Numbered from the stretch's first letter, positions 28,446-35,167 are shown. The stretch: 64,000 nucleotides of DNA from Alkaliphilus sp. B6464 (GCF_018141165.1 NZ_CP058557.1:2790001-2854000), one strand, 5' to 3'. Made by a program: numbers and translations. Notes: generated by a model from the letters alone, not told the origin.

Positions 28446-29327
28446 ATGGATACAAAGAAATTTGAGACACTATTAAAAGTCATTGATTACAGAAGCATTA
28501 CCAAAGCTGGAGAAGATTTAGGATACACGCAATCAGGTGTTAGTCATATGATTAAAGCTATTGAAAAAGAATTAGGTTTCCCTGTTCTTGTAAGAAACAA
28601 ATCCGGGGTTGTTCCTACTGAAGATTGTAAAAAAATCATTCCCGCATTAAGACAGTTAGTCAATTGGAATGAACAATTTGAACAAATAACTGCTTCCATA
28701 AAAGGGATTACAATAGGTAAAGTTCGGATTGGAACATTTACTAGCATGTCAGTGCATTGGTTGCCACGAATTATAAAAGAATTTCAAACAGATTACCCTA
28801 ATATTGAGATTGAACTTGAGGAAGGGGGTAACCGGACATTATCATACGGAATCGAAAATGGCTTGATCGATGTAGGTTTCTGTAGCAAACCCACAGATAT
28901 AGATGTAGATTGGATACCATTATTTGATGATTGTTTAATGGCAGTTCTGCCACCAACATTTGAGGTAAGTGGAATGAATACATTTCCTTTGCAGATGTTT
29001 AATAAAACCCCCTTTATTGCACTTTCAGAAGATTTTGATTGTGAAGTTCAGAAAATTTTTCAACAGAATAGTATTTGTCCTGATGTGAAATTTTCATCAA
29101 CTGATGATTACACAATTATCTCTATGGTTGAACAAGAGTTAGGATTCAGTATACTTCCAGAGATGGTTTTGCGAGGATATAAGCATTGTAGTGTTCAGAC
29201 TTTAGTGTTAGAGCCCTATTGCAAACGCCAGCTCGGTATTGCGCTCTCTTCTATTAAAAACGCTTCTCCTGCAACCAAGAAGTTTATTCAGTACGCAAAG
29301 AAAATAATTGATTACAAAGACAGATAG
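28446..29327 (+). CDS. LysR-family transcriptional regulator
   Basis: The N-terminal winged helix (residues 1-60: MDTKKFETLLKVIDYRSITKAG, with SQSGVSHMIKAIEKELGFPVLVR-type recognition region) is followed by a periplasmic-binding-like effector domain. That domain contains GKVRIGTFTSMSVHWLPRII. Length 293 is standard. TTTTAGGAGGTACT precedes the ATG. It is transcribed divergently from prdX, the usual arrangement for LysR regulators and their target, but the effector is unknown. It ends about 215 bases before the left end of the tRNA-Pro island. Confidence 0.92.
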   Translation: MDTKKFETLLKVIDYRSITKAGEDLGYTQSGVSHMIKAIEKELGFPVLVRNKSGVVPTEDCKKIIPALRQLVNWNEQFEQITASIKGITIGKVRIGTFTSMSVHWLPRIIKEFQTDYPNIEIELEEGGNRTLSYGIENGLIDVGFCSKPTDIDVDWIPLFDDCLMAVLPPTFEVSGMNTFPLQMFNKTPFIALSEDFDCEVQKIFQQNSICPDVKFSSTDDYTIISMVEQELGFSILPEMVLRGYKHCSVQTLVLEPYCKRQLGIALSSIKNASPATKKFIQYAKKIIDYKDR

Positions 29328-29543
29328 CAGGTGTCATCCTGATTCGCTCGGTCTTTCAGGTAGATATCCACAGCTACAACACGGTGCGGGATTTTATAAG
29401 CGTATAAAGAAAACACCCATCCTTCATAAAAAAGCGGAGTGCATATATGCAAAACGGGAGTTTCGAATTCTCCATTCAAAACTCCTGCCAGGCCTCATAA
29501 ACACCAGGTTTTTAAACCCTGCATCTATATTGACCTAATGTTA
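29328..29543. other. Intergenic stretch between the LysR gene and the island
   Basis: No gene supported. Composition is visibly richer in G+C than nearby DNA, and it contains GGGAGTTT complementary to AAACTCC with a 15-base loop region. A 76-codon open frame here overlaps the LysR stop codon and has no ribosome site. Confidence 0.5.
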
Positions 29544-29566
29544 TGGTCTGGCTGACAGGAATCGAA
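29544..29566. repeat. Left attachment site of the tRNA-Pro island (attL-like)
   Basis: A 23-bp direct copy (TGGTCTGGCT...GAATCGAA) of the 3' end of tRNA-Pro, including CCA and T-arm, identical to 35145-35167. The bases after it (TCAGTG) no longer match the tRNA, so this is the displaced copy. Confidence 0.9.
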
Positions 29567-29681
29567 TCAGTGTTTAATATTTTTATATGGTTTGATATAA
29601 ACTTGTATAGTTGAAAAATAGCCAATTTTGCTCTTGTAATTTCTGTATATTCACTTGCTCTTGGCTCTATTGTGGCACAAA

Positions 29682-29699
29682 TGGCACGCAAAGTGGCAC
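29682..29699 (+). repeat. TGGCAC tandem motif near left island end
   Basis: TGGCACGCAAAGTGGCAC here and TGGCACAGAAAGTGGCAC at 35055-35072 agree at 16 of 18 positions. A third TGGCAC is at 29673. The repeats could be arm-type integrase binding sites. Confidence 0.4.
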
Positions 29700-29734
29700 G
29701 TGTTTATATATTAATATTATACATTGTATGTAGT

Positions 29735-29768
29735 AAAGCAGGAAGTTTTATTCCTGCTTTATTTTAAT
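29735..29768 (+). terminator. Hairpin with U-tract inside the left part of the island
   Basis: AAAGCAGGAA pairs perfectly with TTCCTGCTTT around GTTTTA, followed by ATTTTAAT on the plus strand. No plus-strand gene directly precedes it. The remaining 29567-29943 sequence shows no supported gene. Confidence 0.6.
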
Positions 29769-29943
29769 AACGGTGGTAAATGCGATAAAATACATACTTC
29801 TCTGTTTGTGTGTTTTATTATTGTATACTATGAAATATTATTTAAAAGAGTGAAAGGACACTTTTAGGACACCGATGTACAATAAGAATATTCTAGGAGT
29901 TTACTCAGGGCATTTTTTATATTTTAATTCAACTATAATAAAC

Positions 29944-30252
29944 TTAATCCTTTTTCTCAGTTAACATTCCCACTACTAAAGTACTTTGTTGAAAAATATT
30001 TCTAGCATACTCTTTTAGCAACTCATTTTCTTCTCTTAATTTCTCAATTTCCAATTCTAATTTTCTTCTTTCGATTGGAGAAAATTGTTCTAGTCTTACA
30101 CCTTCTAGTTCAGCAATATGTTGACGACTAAACCTTATAGCCGGGATACCTTTACAAGGTGTTATAACTCCTTCATTTCTATACTTAGTTATAGTAGCAA
30201 CGTCAACTTGCCACTTTTCAGCTAAATCTTTTTGAGTTAATAGTTTGTCCAT
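29944..30252 (-). CDS. Helix-turn-helix protein with coiled-coil tail (phage/island type)
   Basis: Residues 1-50 (MDKLLTQKDLAEKWQVDVAT, then ITKYRNEGVITPCKGIPAIRF) form a MerR/HTH_17-like DNA-binding domain. Residues about 60-85 (RRKLELEIEKLREENELLKEY) form a coiled coil for dimerisation. Such proteins are typical of phages and integrative elements, where they regulate or nick-accessory proteins are recruited; no precise role can be given. It is the last gene of a minus-strand string starting with an excisionase-like gene. Confidence 0.75.
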   Translation of the reverse strand: MDKLLTQKDLAEKWQVDVATITKYRNEGVITPCKGIPAIRFSRQHIAELEGVRLEQFSPIERRKLELEIEKLREENELLKEYARNIFQQSTLVVGMLTEKKD

Positions 30253-30309
30253 TTAATTGTCTCTCTTGTCTTTTAAAATTCTGTCTGTATAATCTGCTTT
30301 ATATCTAGG

Positions 30310-30428
30310 TTACTCAATAACTTGTTGCCGTTTTGAATGGCTAGTAACAATACTTGTTTTTCTTCCTAATTTCTCTGTAGTTAAAATTCTTTGATCCTTA
30401 AATTCTATTGTGATTAATTCATTCGCTC
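30310..30428 (-). pseudogene. Fragment of an ORF6N/KilA-N type antirepressor
   Basis: The minus strand encodes an open stretch NELITIEFKDQRILTTEKLG ending at a TAA (30312-30310). The phrase V-I-x-F-x-N/D-Q-R-V-L-T-T is the signature start of ORF6N-domain phage antirepressors, but only about 38 residues remain, with no usable start codon before it and no DNA-binding remainder. It is most likely a relic from a deletion between neighbouring island genes. Confidence 0.55.
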
Positions 30429-30578
30429 TTAATCCACCTCTGCATATTCTTTTAAGCTTGGAAAATCCTTAGTAGTAACGACTTTGAGTTTTTGAGCAAG
30501 CGCCTTTTGTACTTCCTCTAATGTATGTCCACCTTCAATTCGGTGTGTAATTAGTAAACCTGTCCCTTTCTTCTTCAT
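30429..30578 (-). CDS. 49-residue island protein, unknown function
   Basis: An ATG at 30576-30578 preceded by AAAGGAGGACAAACA opens a 49-codon frame: MKKKGTGLLITHRIEGGHTL then EEVQKALAQKLKVVTTKDFP and an acidic end. The excellent ribosome site and position directly after the 42-residue gene support translation. A predicted strand-helix-strand pattern is visible. I do not recognise a family. Confidence 0.6.
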   Translation of the reverse strand: MKKKGTGLLITHRIEGGHTLEEVQKALAQKLKVVTTKDFPSLKEYAEVD

Positions 30579-30607
30579 TGTTTGTCCTCCTTTGTTTTAA
30601 ATACAGG

Positions 30608-30736
30608 CTATTTAGCCTTTTTTTCTTTTGCCATTTTCTCGTTGTAAGCTTTTAAAACAGCTTCTGTAAAAGCTTTTTTAGCATTTGGTATTGCTTCTGG
30701 ATTTCGAATAACTATTCTTATTTCTCTTTTTTTCAT
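30608..30736 (-). CDS. 42-residue basic island protein, unknown function
   Basis: Begins MKKREIRIVIRNPEAIPNAK and ends in a lysine-rich tail (NEKMAKEKKAK). Its ribosome site AAAAGGAGATTAAGCT lies within the end of the excisionase-like gene, indicating coupled translation. Resembles small proteins found next to excisionase genes in integrative elements, but the family is not known to me. Confidence 0.6.
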   Translation of the reverse strand: MKKREIRIVIRNPEAIPNAKKAFTEAVLKAYNEKMAKEKKAK

Positions 30737-30739
30737 AGC

Positions 30740-30913
30740 TTAATCTCCTTTTATTAGTCCAACTAATCGTTCTACTTCCCACAATGGTATTCTCCTTACA
30801 GTACTAACTTTTACTGTAGCTATTTCTCCCCTTTCAACCATTCTAAATATTGTTGAATAACTCACACTAAGCATTTCAGCTACTTCTTTTAACTTATAAG
30901 CTAGTTTTTGCAT
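30740..30913 (-). CDS. Excisionase-family helix-turn-helix protein
   Basis: A 57-residue protein MQKLAYKLKEVAEMLSVSYS then TIFRMVERGEIATVKVSTVRR, the HTH_17/excisionase DNA-binding fold with the typical V-x-R-R-I-P end wing. Its location on an integrase-bearing island suggests a recombination directionality factor or a regulator. The ATG at 30911-30913 is chosen over an upstream one because GAGAGGTTGATT directly precedes it. Two tiny genes follow with 3-30 base spacing, making a small operon. Confidence 0.82.
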   Translation of the reverse strand: MQKLAYKLKEVAEMLSVSYSTIFRMVERGEIATVKVSTVRRIPLWEVERLVGLIKGD

Positions 30914-31090
30914 AATCAACCTCTCTTTCATAAATCAATTTTCGAAATTTCTGATAATAATTTTAGTATTTCTCTAATACCTCATAGAATTTATTTTAAA
31001 CAATTTTATTTTAAATAGGATTAATCTACAGACGAGTAAAAAGTAATTGAATATAACTAATTCTGTAAGGTGTTTTATTTTAAAAATACA

Positions 31091-31123
31091 TAAAAAATAG
31101 GGTAAAGCCTAAGCCCTACCCTA
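31091..31123 (-). terminator. Terminator of tiny-protein gene A
   Basis: TAGGGTA (31098-31104) pairs with TACCCTA (31117-31123); on the minus strand TTTTTTATG follows. It lies about 20 bases after the stop codon of the 67-residue gene. Confidence 0.8.
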
Positions 31124-31142
31124 ATTCTGTTAGTCTATCTAT

Positions 31143-31346
31143 TTAGTTAAAGAAAAAACCACGTCCGCATGAACAAAATAGTACAACAAGTAATAGGAAG
31201 AAGAATAGTAAACTATCTCCTGATTCTGCAAAAAGACCACAGTTACAGAAAATTATTACTAAGATCAAAAAGAAGAAAAGCAAGCTACTTCGATTTCCAA
31301 AAAAACCACCGCCGCAACCTCCACCCTTTCCAAAAATTTCGCTCAT
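31143..31346 (-). CDS. Tiny protein A: Gly/Cys/Phe-rich hydrophobic protein (YjcZ-like, probably sporulation)
   Basis: 67 residues: MSEIFGKGGGCGGGFFGNRS followed by two similar hydrophobic segments, SSLLFFFLILVIIFCNCGLF and DSLLFFFLLLVVLFCSCGRG. The internal duplication and the Gly/Cys-rich head resemble small spore-associated YjcZ-like proteins. AAGGTAGGTGTCATAA precedes the ATG. A sigma-K-like promoter lies 84 bases upstream and a terminator just downstream, so it is an independent unit. Expression in the mother cell late in sporulation is an inference from that promoter. Confidence 0.75.
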   Translation of the reverse strand: MSEIFGKGGGCGGGFFGNRSSLLFFFLILVIIFCNCGLFAESGDSLLFFFLLLVVLFCSCGRGFFFN

Positions 31347-31429
31347 TTATGACACCTACCTTTTTTTATTTTAAGTACTGCTAAATACATAACTTAGTTT
31401 ATCTTTTAGGAGTATATTTAGCTGTAATA

Positions 31430-31457
31430 TATACTATGAAATTTCGTATAAACTGTT
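31430..31457 (-). promoter_or_regulatory. Sigma-K-like promoter A
   Basis: Minus strand AACA (31457-31454), 15 bases, then CATAGTATA (31438-31430). It fits the sigma-K pattern (A/C)AC(A/C)-N15/16-CATANNNTA. Two more copies with identical spacing occur at 31679 and 31989. Confidence 0.65.
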
Positions 31458-31486
31458 CTATATTTTATGTTGGAAATAAAAAAAGG

Positions 31487-31506
31487 TAAAGCCTAAGCTC
31501 TACCCT
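31487..31506 (-). terminator. Terminator of tiny gene B
   Basis: GGTAGAGC pairs with GCTTTACC (one G-U pair) on the minus strand, followed by TTTTTTTATTT. Confidence 0.75.
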
Positions 31507-31546
31507 AATTATGTTCCCCTTATCTTTTTCAATCGCAAAGCCTACG

Positions 31547-31612
31547 TCAATATCTACGTTCGCGCCGACATGCACAACATAATATAATAATTAAGAAGAT
31601 TAAAGAAAACAT
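31547..31612 (-). CDS. Tiny protein B: 21-residue hydrophobic Cys-containing peptide
   Basis: ATG at 31610-31612 opens MFSLIFLIIILCCACRRERR plus one Tyr and a stop. It is a single membrane-spanning segment with a CCAC motif and a basic tail; a similar FGRERR phrase ends the hydrophobic part of protein C. AAAAGGTAGTGAAAT is the ribosome site. It has its own sigma-K-like promoter and terminator. It looks like a shortened paralog of C, which may have lost its Gly-rich head. Confidence 0.5.
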   Translation of the reverse strand: MFSLIFLIIILCCACRRERRY

Positions 31613-31678
31613 ATATTTCACTACCTTTTGAAACTAAGTAGGTGCAATATATAAGTGGCTTCATCTTTGGTTGTAATA

Positions 31679-31706
31679 TATATTATGAAACAAATTATAT
31701 ATTGTG
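31679..31706 (-). promoter_or_regulatory. Sigma-K-like promoter B
   Basis: Minus strand CACA (31706-31703), 15 bases, then CATAATATA (31687-31679). It lies 67 bases before tiny gene B. Confidence 0.65.
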
Positions 31707-31732
31707 ATATCTATATACAAAATAGAAAAAGA

Positions 31733-31750
31733 GTAGAGTTTATACTCTAC
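31733..31750 (-). terminator. Terminator of tiny gene C
   Basis: GTAGAGT pairs with ACTCTAC around TTAT; on the minus strand TCTTTTTCTATTTT follows. Confidence 0.8.
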
Positions 31751-31787
31751 CCTAATCACCTTTCCTTTGCTTTTTACAATTACAGAA

Positions 31788-31943
31788 CTAGCATCCACAC
31801 CCGCATCTACGTTCACGTCCAAATAGTCCAAATACAAAACATATTATAATAATTATAAATATGAAGGAAATGAAACCGCCTCCGAAAAAACCACCACAAC
31901 CACAGCCTCCAAATAAACCTTTATTTTCAACGTTTTCACTCAT
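31788..31943 (-). CDS. Tiny protein C: 51-residue Gly/Cys-rich protein (YjcZ-like)
   Basis: ATG at 31941-31943 after GAAAGGTGGTGTAATAT. Sequence MSENVENKGLFGGCGCGGFF then a hydrophobic segment (SFIFIIIIICFVFGLF) and the Cys-rich end GRERRCGCGC. The architecture Gly/Cys head, membrane or coat-embedding helix, Cys tail is shared with proteins A and B. It has a sigma-K-like promoter 46 bases upstream and its own terminator. Spore coat or spore membrane localisation is likely but not shown. Confidence 0.72.
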   Translation of the reverse strand: MSENVENKGLFGGCGCGGFFGGGFISFIFIIIIICFVFGLFGRERRCGCGC

Positions 31944-31988
31944 ATATTACACCACCTTTCTCAATTTAAAATGTTAGTAGCTGTAATA

Positions 31989-32016
31989 TATGTTATGAAA
32001 CTACATATAGATTGTG
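31989..32016 (-). promoter_or_regulatory. Sigma-K-like promoter C
   Basis: Minus strand CACA (32016-32013), 15 bases, then CATAACATA (31997-31989). The surrounding roughly 55 bp are also repeated at promoter B. Confidence 0.65.
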
Positions 32017-32039
32017 ATATCTTTATATAAAATAAAAAA

Positions 32040-32056
32040 GGTAGCCTACGACTACC
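32040..32056 (-). terminator. Terminator after the 29-residue peptide gene
   Basis: GGTAG pairs with CTACC; on the minus strand TTTTTTATTTTAT follows. Confidence 0.7.
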
Positions 32057-32076
32057 ACTAATTATCTATTTATTCT

Positions 32077-32166
32077 TTATCTTTTTCTTTTACTTCTGAT
32101 GCTATCCCAAATTTCGAAAACTACACCTGCTAATTCAATTATTATATCTAGAATATCATCCCACAT
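32077..32166 (-). CDS. 29-residue amphipathic peptide, unknown function
   Basis: ATG at 32164-32166 after a very good TTTGGAGGATATT ribosome site. The peptide MWDDILDIIIELAGVVFEIW continues with an acidic/polar turn and ends RSKRKR. It is predicted as one amphipathic or membrane-bound helix with an acidic face and a strongly basic tail. It starts 23 bases after the hydrolase stop codon and so is probably on that transcript, with its terminator at 32040. Possible roles such as a membrane-active or coat-associated peptide cannot be separated from sequence alone. Confidence 0.6.
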   Translation of the reverse strand: MWDDILDIIIELAGVVFEIWDSIRSKRKR

Positions 32167-32189
32167 AATATCCTCCAAATAACATACGA

Positions 32190-33011
32190 TTATAACTTCT
32201 TATCCACCCTTATAAGCCATTCATTAACTAGTGAATTAAATAGTTCTTCTTGTTCTATCTGCAAATTATGTCCAGCCTTATCTAGTACAGAAAAAGTTGC
32301 TCTAGGAAAATTATCTAAAATGTTCCATGCATCCTTATATCCTACACTGGAGTCTTGTTTACCTAACAATATGAGAGTAGGTTTATCAAATTTTTTATTT
32401 ATATTATCTACATCAAATGAAAATTCGTAGCCATTTTCTTTAAGACTTTCTAAAAATCTAATATCTGCTATTTTAACACCAGATATTATTTCGTTTTTAT
32501 ATCTTTCATAGATTATATTATTTTGAACCACTGCCATAGAATTAAAATTTTCAGCATCCTCTGGTATCAGTTCAGATAATAATATATTATCTTTTACTAA
32601 AACAACATGTTCAGGAACATTTCGTTTTTTATTATTTGCTATTATAACAGGACAAATTAATAAAACACCATCTACCTTATCCGCCATTTTGTAGATTATT
32701 CCTCTTGATAGATAGCCTCCGTACGACTCACCTGCGAGTAGAAAATTTTCATTCGGAATGATTCTTTCAATAAAATCAATTACAATTTCAAGCATAACAT
32801 CAGAGTTAGTAATCCATTCTGCACTCTCTGATTTGCCCATACCTGGTAAATCAATATATATTCTTTTGTAGTTATCTTTAACACTAAATATAGGTTCCAT
32901 ACATCCAGTCATTAATCTATGATCTGGAGAATAACCATGTAACATAATAATTGGCTTCCCATCACCTATTACTTCGTAATTTATAGATATGTTTTTTATC
33001 TTACACTCCAT
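32190..33011 (-). CDS. Alpha/beta-fold hydrolase
   Basis: A 273-residue alpha/beta hydrolase: oxyanion-hole region IIMLHGYSPDHRLM, nucleophile elbow LAGESYGGYL (GxSxG), the acid loop LLGKQDSSVGYKDAW and the catalytic His in LDKAGHNLQIEQ. The substrate is not predictable. The ATG at 33009-33011 follows GGGGAGGAAAAAGA. It is cargo of the tRNA-Pro island, lying between the tiny ORFs and a broken IS30 element whose terminal repeat overlaps its probable promoter. Confidence 0.9.
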   Translation of the reverse strand: MECKIKNISINYEVIGDGKPIIMLHGYSPDHRLMTGCMEPIFSVKDNYKRIYIDLPGMGKSESAEWITNSDVMLEIVIDFIERIIPNENFLLAGESYGGYLSRGIIYKMADKVDGVLLICPVIIANNKKRNVPEHVVLVKDNILLSELIPEDAENFNSMAVVQNNIIYERYKNEIISGVKIADIRFLESLKENGYEFSFDVDNINKKFDKPTLILLGKQDSSVGYKDAWNILDNFPRATFSVLDKAGHNLQIEQEELFNSLVNEWLIRVDKKL

Positions 33012-33073
33012 TCTTTTTCCTCCCCTTTGTGTAGTATGCATTTTTACCAGTATGTTCTTAATTGTATACTATC

Positions 33074-33094
33074 AGAACGTCAGTTCCGTGTAAA
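33074..33094 (-). promoter_or_regulatory. Candidate promoter region with a LexA-like dyad before the hydrolase
   Basis: Minus strand TTTACA (33094-33089) is followed by the dyad GAAC-TGAC-GTTC (33086-33075) and TAGTAT 17 bases after TTTACA. The dyad core fits LexA but the flanking and middle bases do not, so this is a weak site. Confidence 0.35.
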
Positions 33095-34505
33095 GACTTA
33101 TATAATATAATTAGGTTAAATGAAAAAAGAAGATTTTAAACGCAACCATAAAAACCTTACCTTTGATGAACGATTTTATATCGAAGGATGACTTAAAGAA
33201 GGACTAAGCTTTACTGAAATTGCAGATTTATTGAAACGTAATAGAAAGACAATTGCTAGGGAGATAAAAAGTAGGAGATTTGCTAAATGTAAAGATCCAA
33301 AGCTTAAGAAAAGTAAATGTGCTTATTTAAAGACGTGCAGCATAACAAATCTTTGTGATAATAGCTATTGTAAAAGAAATGTCCCATGTTCTAAACGCAA
33401 AATGCGTACTTGTTCACAGTATTGTAATAACTATGTCCCGGGGACTTGTCCTAAGCTATTAAAGCCACCTTATGTTTGTAATGGGTGTACTTATCCTAGA
33501 ACTTGTGGTTATGACAAAATGTACTATCGTGCAAGTTATGCAGATGATACTTACCATGATGGCATGTCTTCATCAAGAAAGGGAATAGATTTATCACCCG
33601 AAGAACTCAATGAGCTTGATCAGCTTATATCACCTTTACTTCTTAAAGGACAATCTATTGCTCATATTTATGCTACGCATGCTGATGAAATCAAGTGCTC
33701 AAAGCGTACTTTATATAGTTATGTGGATCAGGGAGTACTCAAAGTTAGAAACATTGATCTACCGAGAAAAGTACGATACAAGCTAAGGAGTAAAAAGCAA
33801 AAAACAGTAAAAATTAGCCAAGAATATAGAGTTGGCCGTACTTATGAAGAATTCCTTGCATTTACAGAAATGAATCCTGAATTAAATGCAGTAGAGGTGG
33901 ATGTTGTAGAAGGACAAAAGGTGGAAAAGTATTGTTGACACTTTTATTTAGAAACTGTAATTTGATGCTTGTATTCTTATTAAATTCAGCATCACAAGAA
34001 TGTGTAGCCAATGTTTTTAATAGCCTCGGAGAGGTTATAGGGACTGAGGGAATTAAAAGATCATTTCCTGTTATTTTAACTGACAATGGTTCTGAATTTA
34101 AAGACCCTTGGTCAATAGAGCTAGATGATTATGGAGATGTAAGAACACGAGTGTTTTATTGCTATCCACATAAGGCATATCAAAAGGCTAGACTAGAAAA
34201 AATCATGAATTTATACGATATATTTGGCCTAAATGAAAATCATTCGATCAACTTAGTCAAGAAGATATTATCTTAATGACAAATCATATTAACAGCATAG
34301 CAAGAGCCAGCTTAAATGAAAAAACTCCATTTGAACTGGCTAAGTTGCTACTTGATAATGATTTGTTAAAAGCACTAGATCTTCATCAAATTCCTCATGA
34401 TGAAGTTCTACTCAAATCGAAGTTACTGAAAAAATAGTAACATAAGTGCAGGCAGACAACGATCCATAAACTATTTTTGGTAAGTGGACAATAAGTCTTG
34501 CACAC
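33088..34505 (+). mobile_element. Broken IS30-family insertion sequence
   Basis: Contains a decayed IS30 transposase. Candidate terminal inverted repeats are GTGTAAAGACTTAT (33088-33101) and ATAAGTCTTGCACAC (34491-34505), which pair with one gap and one mismatch. The 1.4-kb span fits an IS30 member. Confidence 0.6.
33120..34437 (+). pseudogene. IS30-family transposase, inactivated
   Basis: From the ATG at 33120 the frame reads MKKEDFKRNHKNLTFDERFY, an IS30 N-terminus, then a TGA at 33189-33191 interrupts it. The main piece (33231-33938) has the HTH region FTEIADLLKRNRKTIAREIK and reaches the first catalytic Asp (VEVDVVEG). A frameshift near 33930 moves to a second piece with the second Asp in VILTDNGSEF. 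Another frameshift near 34195 leads to the catalytic Glu region KNHEFIRYIWP and the C-terminus, ending at a TAG (34435-34437). At least three lesions make it inactive. Confidence 0.88.
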
Positions 34506-34647
34506 TTATGTCCAGTTGCTTGTTTGCCATGCTAATTTTTCAATAGTATCTACTGCTTTAAGTCAATTATACATTAAATTAAACTATTTTAAGGTGATTT
34601 TTGGCACAATGAGTTTTGCATAGCTAGAAAGTGATTGAAACGGGACA

Positions 34648-35103
34648 ATGACTTTTTCAATCAACGCATTCCCAAAAATGCTAATAGACTTGATTATACA
34701 ACATAAAGAAGATGAACAATTAAGAAGAGAAATGATGGGAGATGAATGGGTATATAAGGATAAAGATACTTCTGAGGATTTTGTTTTTACTCAAAGAAAT
34801 GGAAAAATGGTCTTTGTAGGCACTATTCCAGACTGGTTTAGAGACTTCATTAGAAAGCATAACCTGAAATACATCACATTTCACGGTTTAAGGCATACTA
34901 ATGCAACTATTCTAATCAGTAAAAAAATGAATGTAGTAAGTATCGCACACTTACTAGGACATTCTAGTACCTCTACCACTACAGATATTTACGGGCATCA
35001 TATTAAATCTGTTGAGCAACAAATGGCGGATGAATTTAATGAAATTCTTAGTAGTGGCACAGAAAGTGGCACACAAAGACCAAACTTGAAAGTTGTAAAA
35101 TGA
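34648..35103 (+). pseudogene. Tyrosine recombinase/integrase, C-terminal half only
   Basis: The 151-codon remnant holds the second part of the catalytic domain: His-Leu-Arg box ITFHGLRHTNATIL, LLGHSSTSTTTDIYGHHIKS with the conserved His and the nucleophile Tyr. The N-terminal arm-binding and core-binding domains and the first catalytic Arg are absent, and no good ribosome site is seen. It ends 41 bases from the tRNA-Pro attachment site, the usual place of an integrase gene. The upstream 34506-34647 stretch has no supported gene. Confidence 0.85.
35055..35072 (+). repeat. TGGCAC tandem motif near right island end
   Basis: TGGCACAGAAAGTGGCAC agrees with 29682-29699 at 16 of 18 positions in the same orientation. 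It also lies within the integrase remnant reading frame. Confidence 0.4.
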
Positions 35104-35144
35104 ATACAAACCTTGAAAACACTAACTTTTTAAAGATTTAACAC

Positions 35145-35167
35145 TGGTCTGGCTGACAGGAATCGAA
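35145..35167. repeat. Right attachment site (attR-like) within tRNA-Pro
   Basis: The 3' 23 bases of tRNA-Pro, identical to 29544-29566. This copy keeps the tRNA intact. Confidence 0.9.

Larger units (their letters stand above)
29544..35167. mobile_element. Degraded integrative genomic island in tRNA-Pro
   Basis: Bounded by 23-bp direct repeats that equal the 3' end of tRNA-Pro(GGG). Inside lie a truncated tyrosine integrase next to the intact tRNA, an excisionase-like HTH gene, another HTH gene, a fragment of an ORF6N antirepressor, a broken IS30 element, an alpha/beta hydrolase and several tiny ORFs. The integrase lacks its N-terminal half, so the element is probably no longer mobile on its own. 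Confidence 0.88.

Noticed and set aside
29308-29538. 76-codon frame after the LysR gene
   Set aside because: It overlaps the LysR end, lacks a ribosome site and has no recognisable similarity.
31169-31384. Plus-strand frame antisense to tiny protein A
   Set aside because: Low-complexity antisense shadow without a ribosome site.
31091-32056. CRISPR-like array suggested by regularly spaced repeats
   Set aside because: The repeats are promoter and terminator elements spaced by coding ORFs of different lengths; there are no short direct repeats with uniform spacers.
33189-33191. In-frame TGA in the IS30 transposase as possible selenocysteine or recoding
   Set aside because: Two further frameshifts in the same gene show plain decay.
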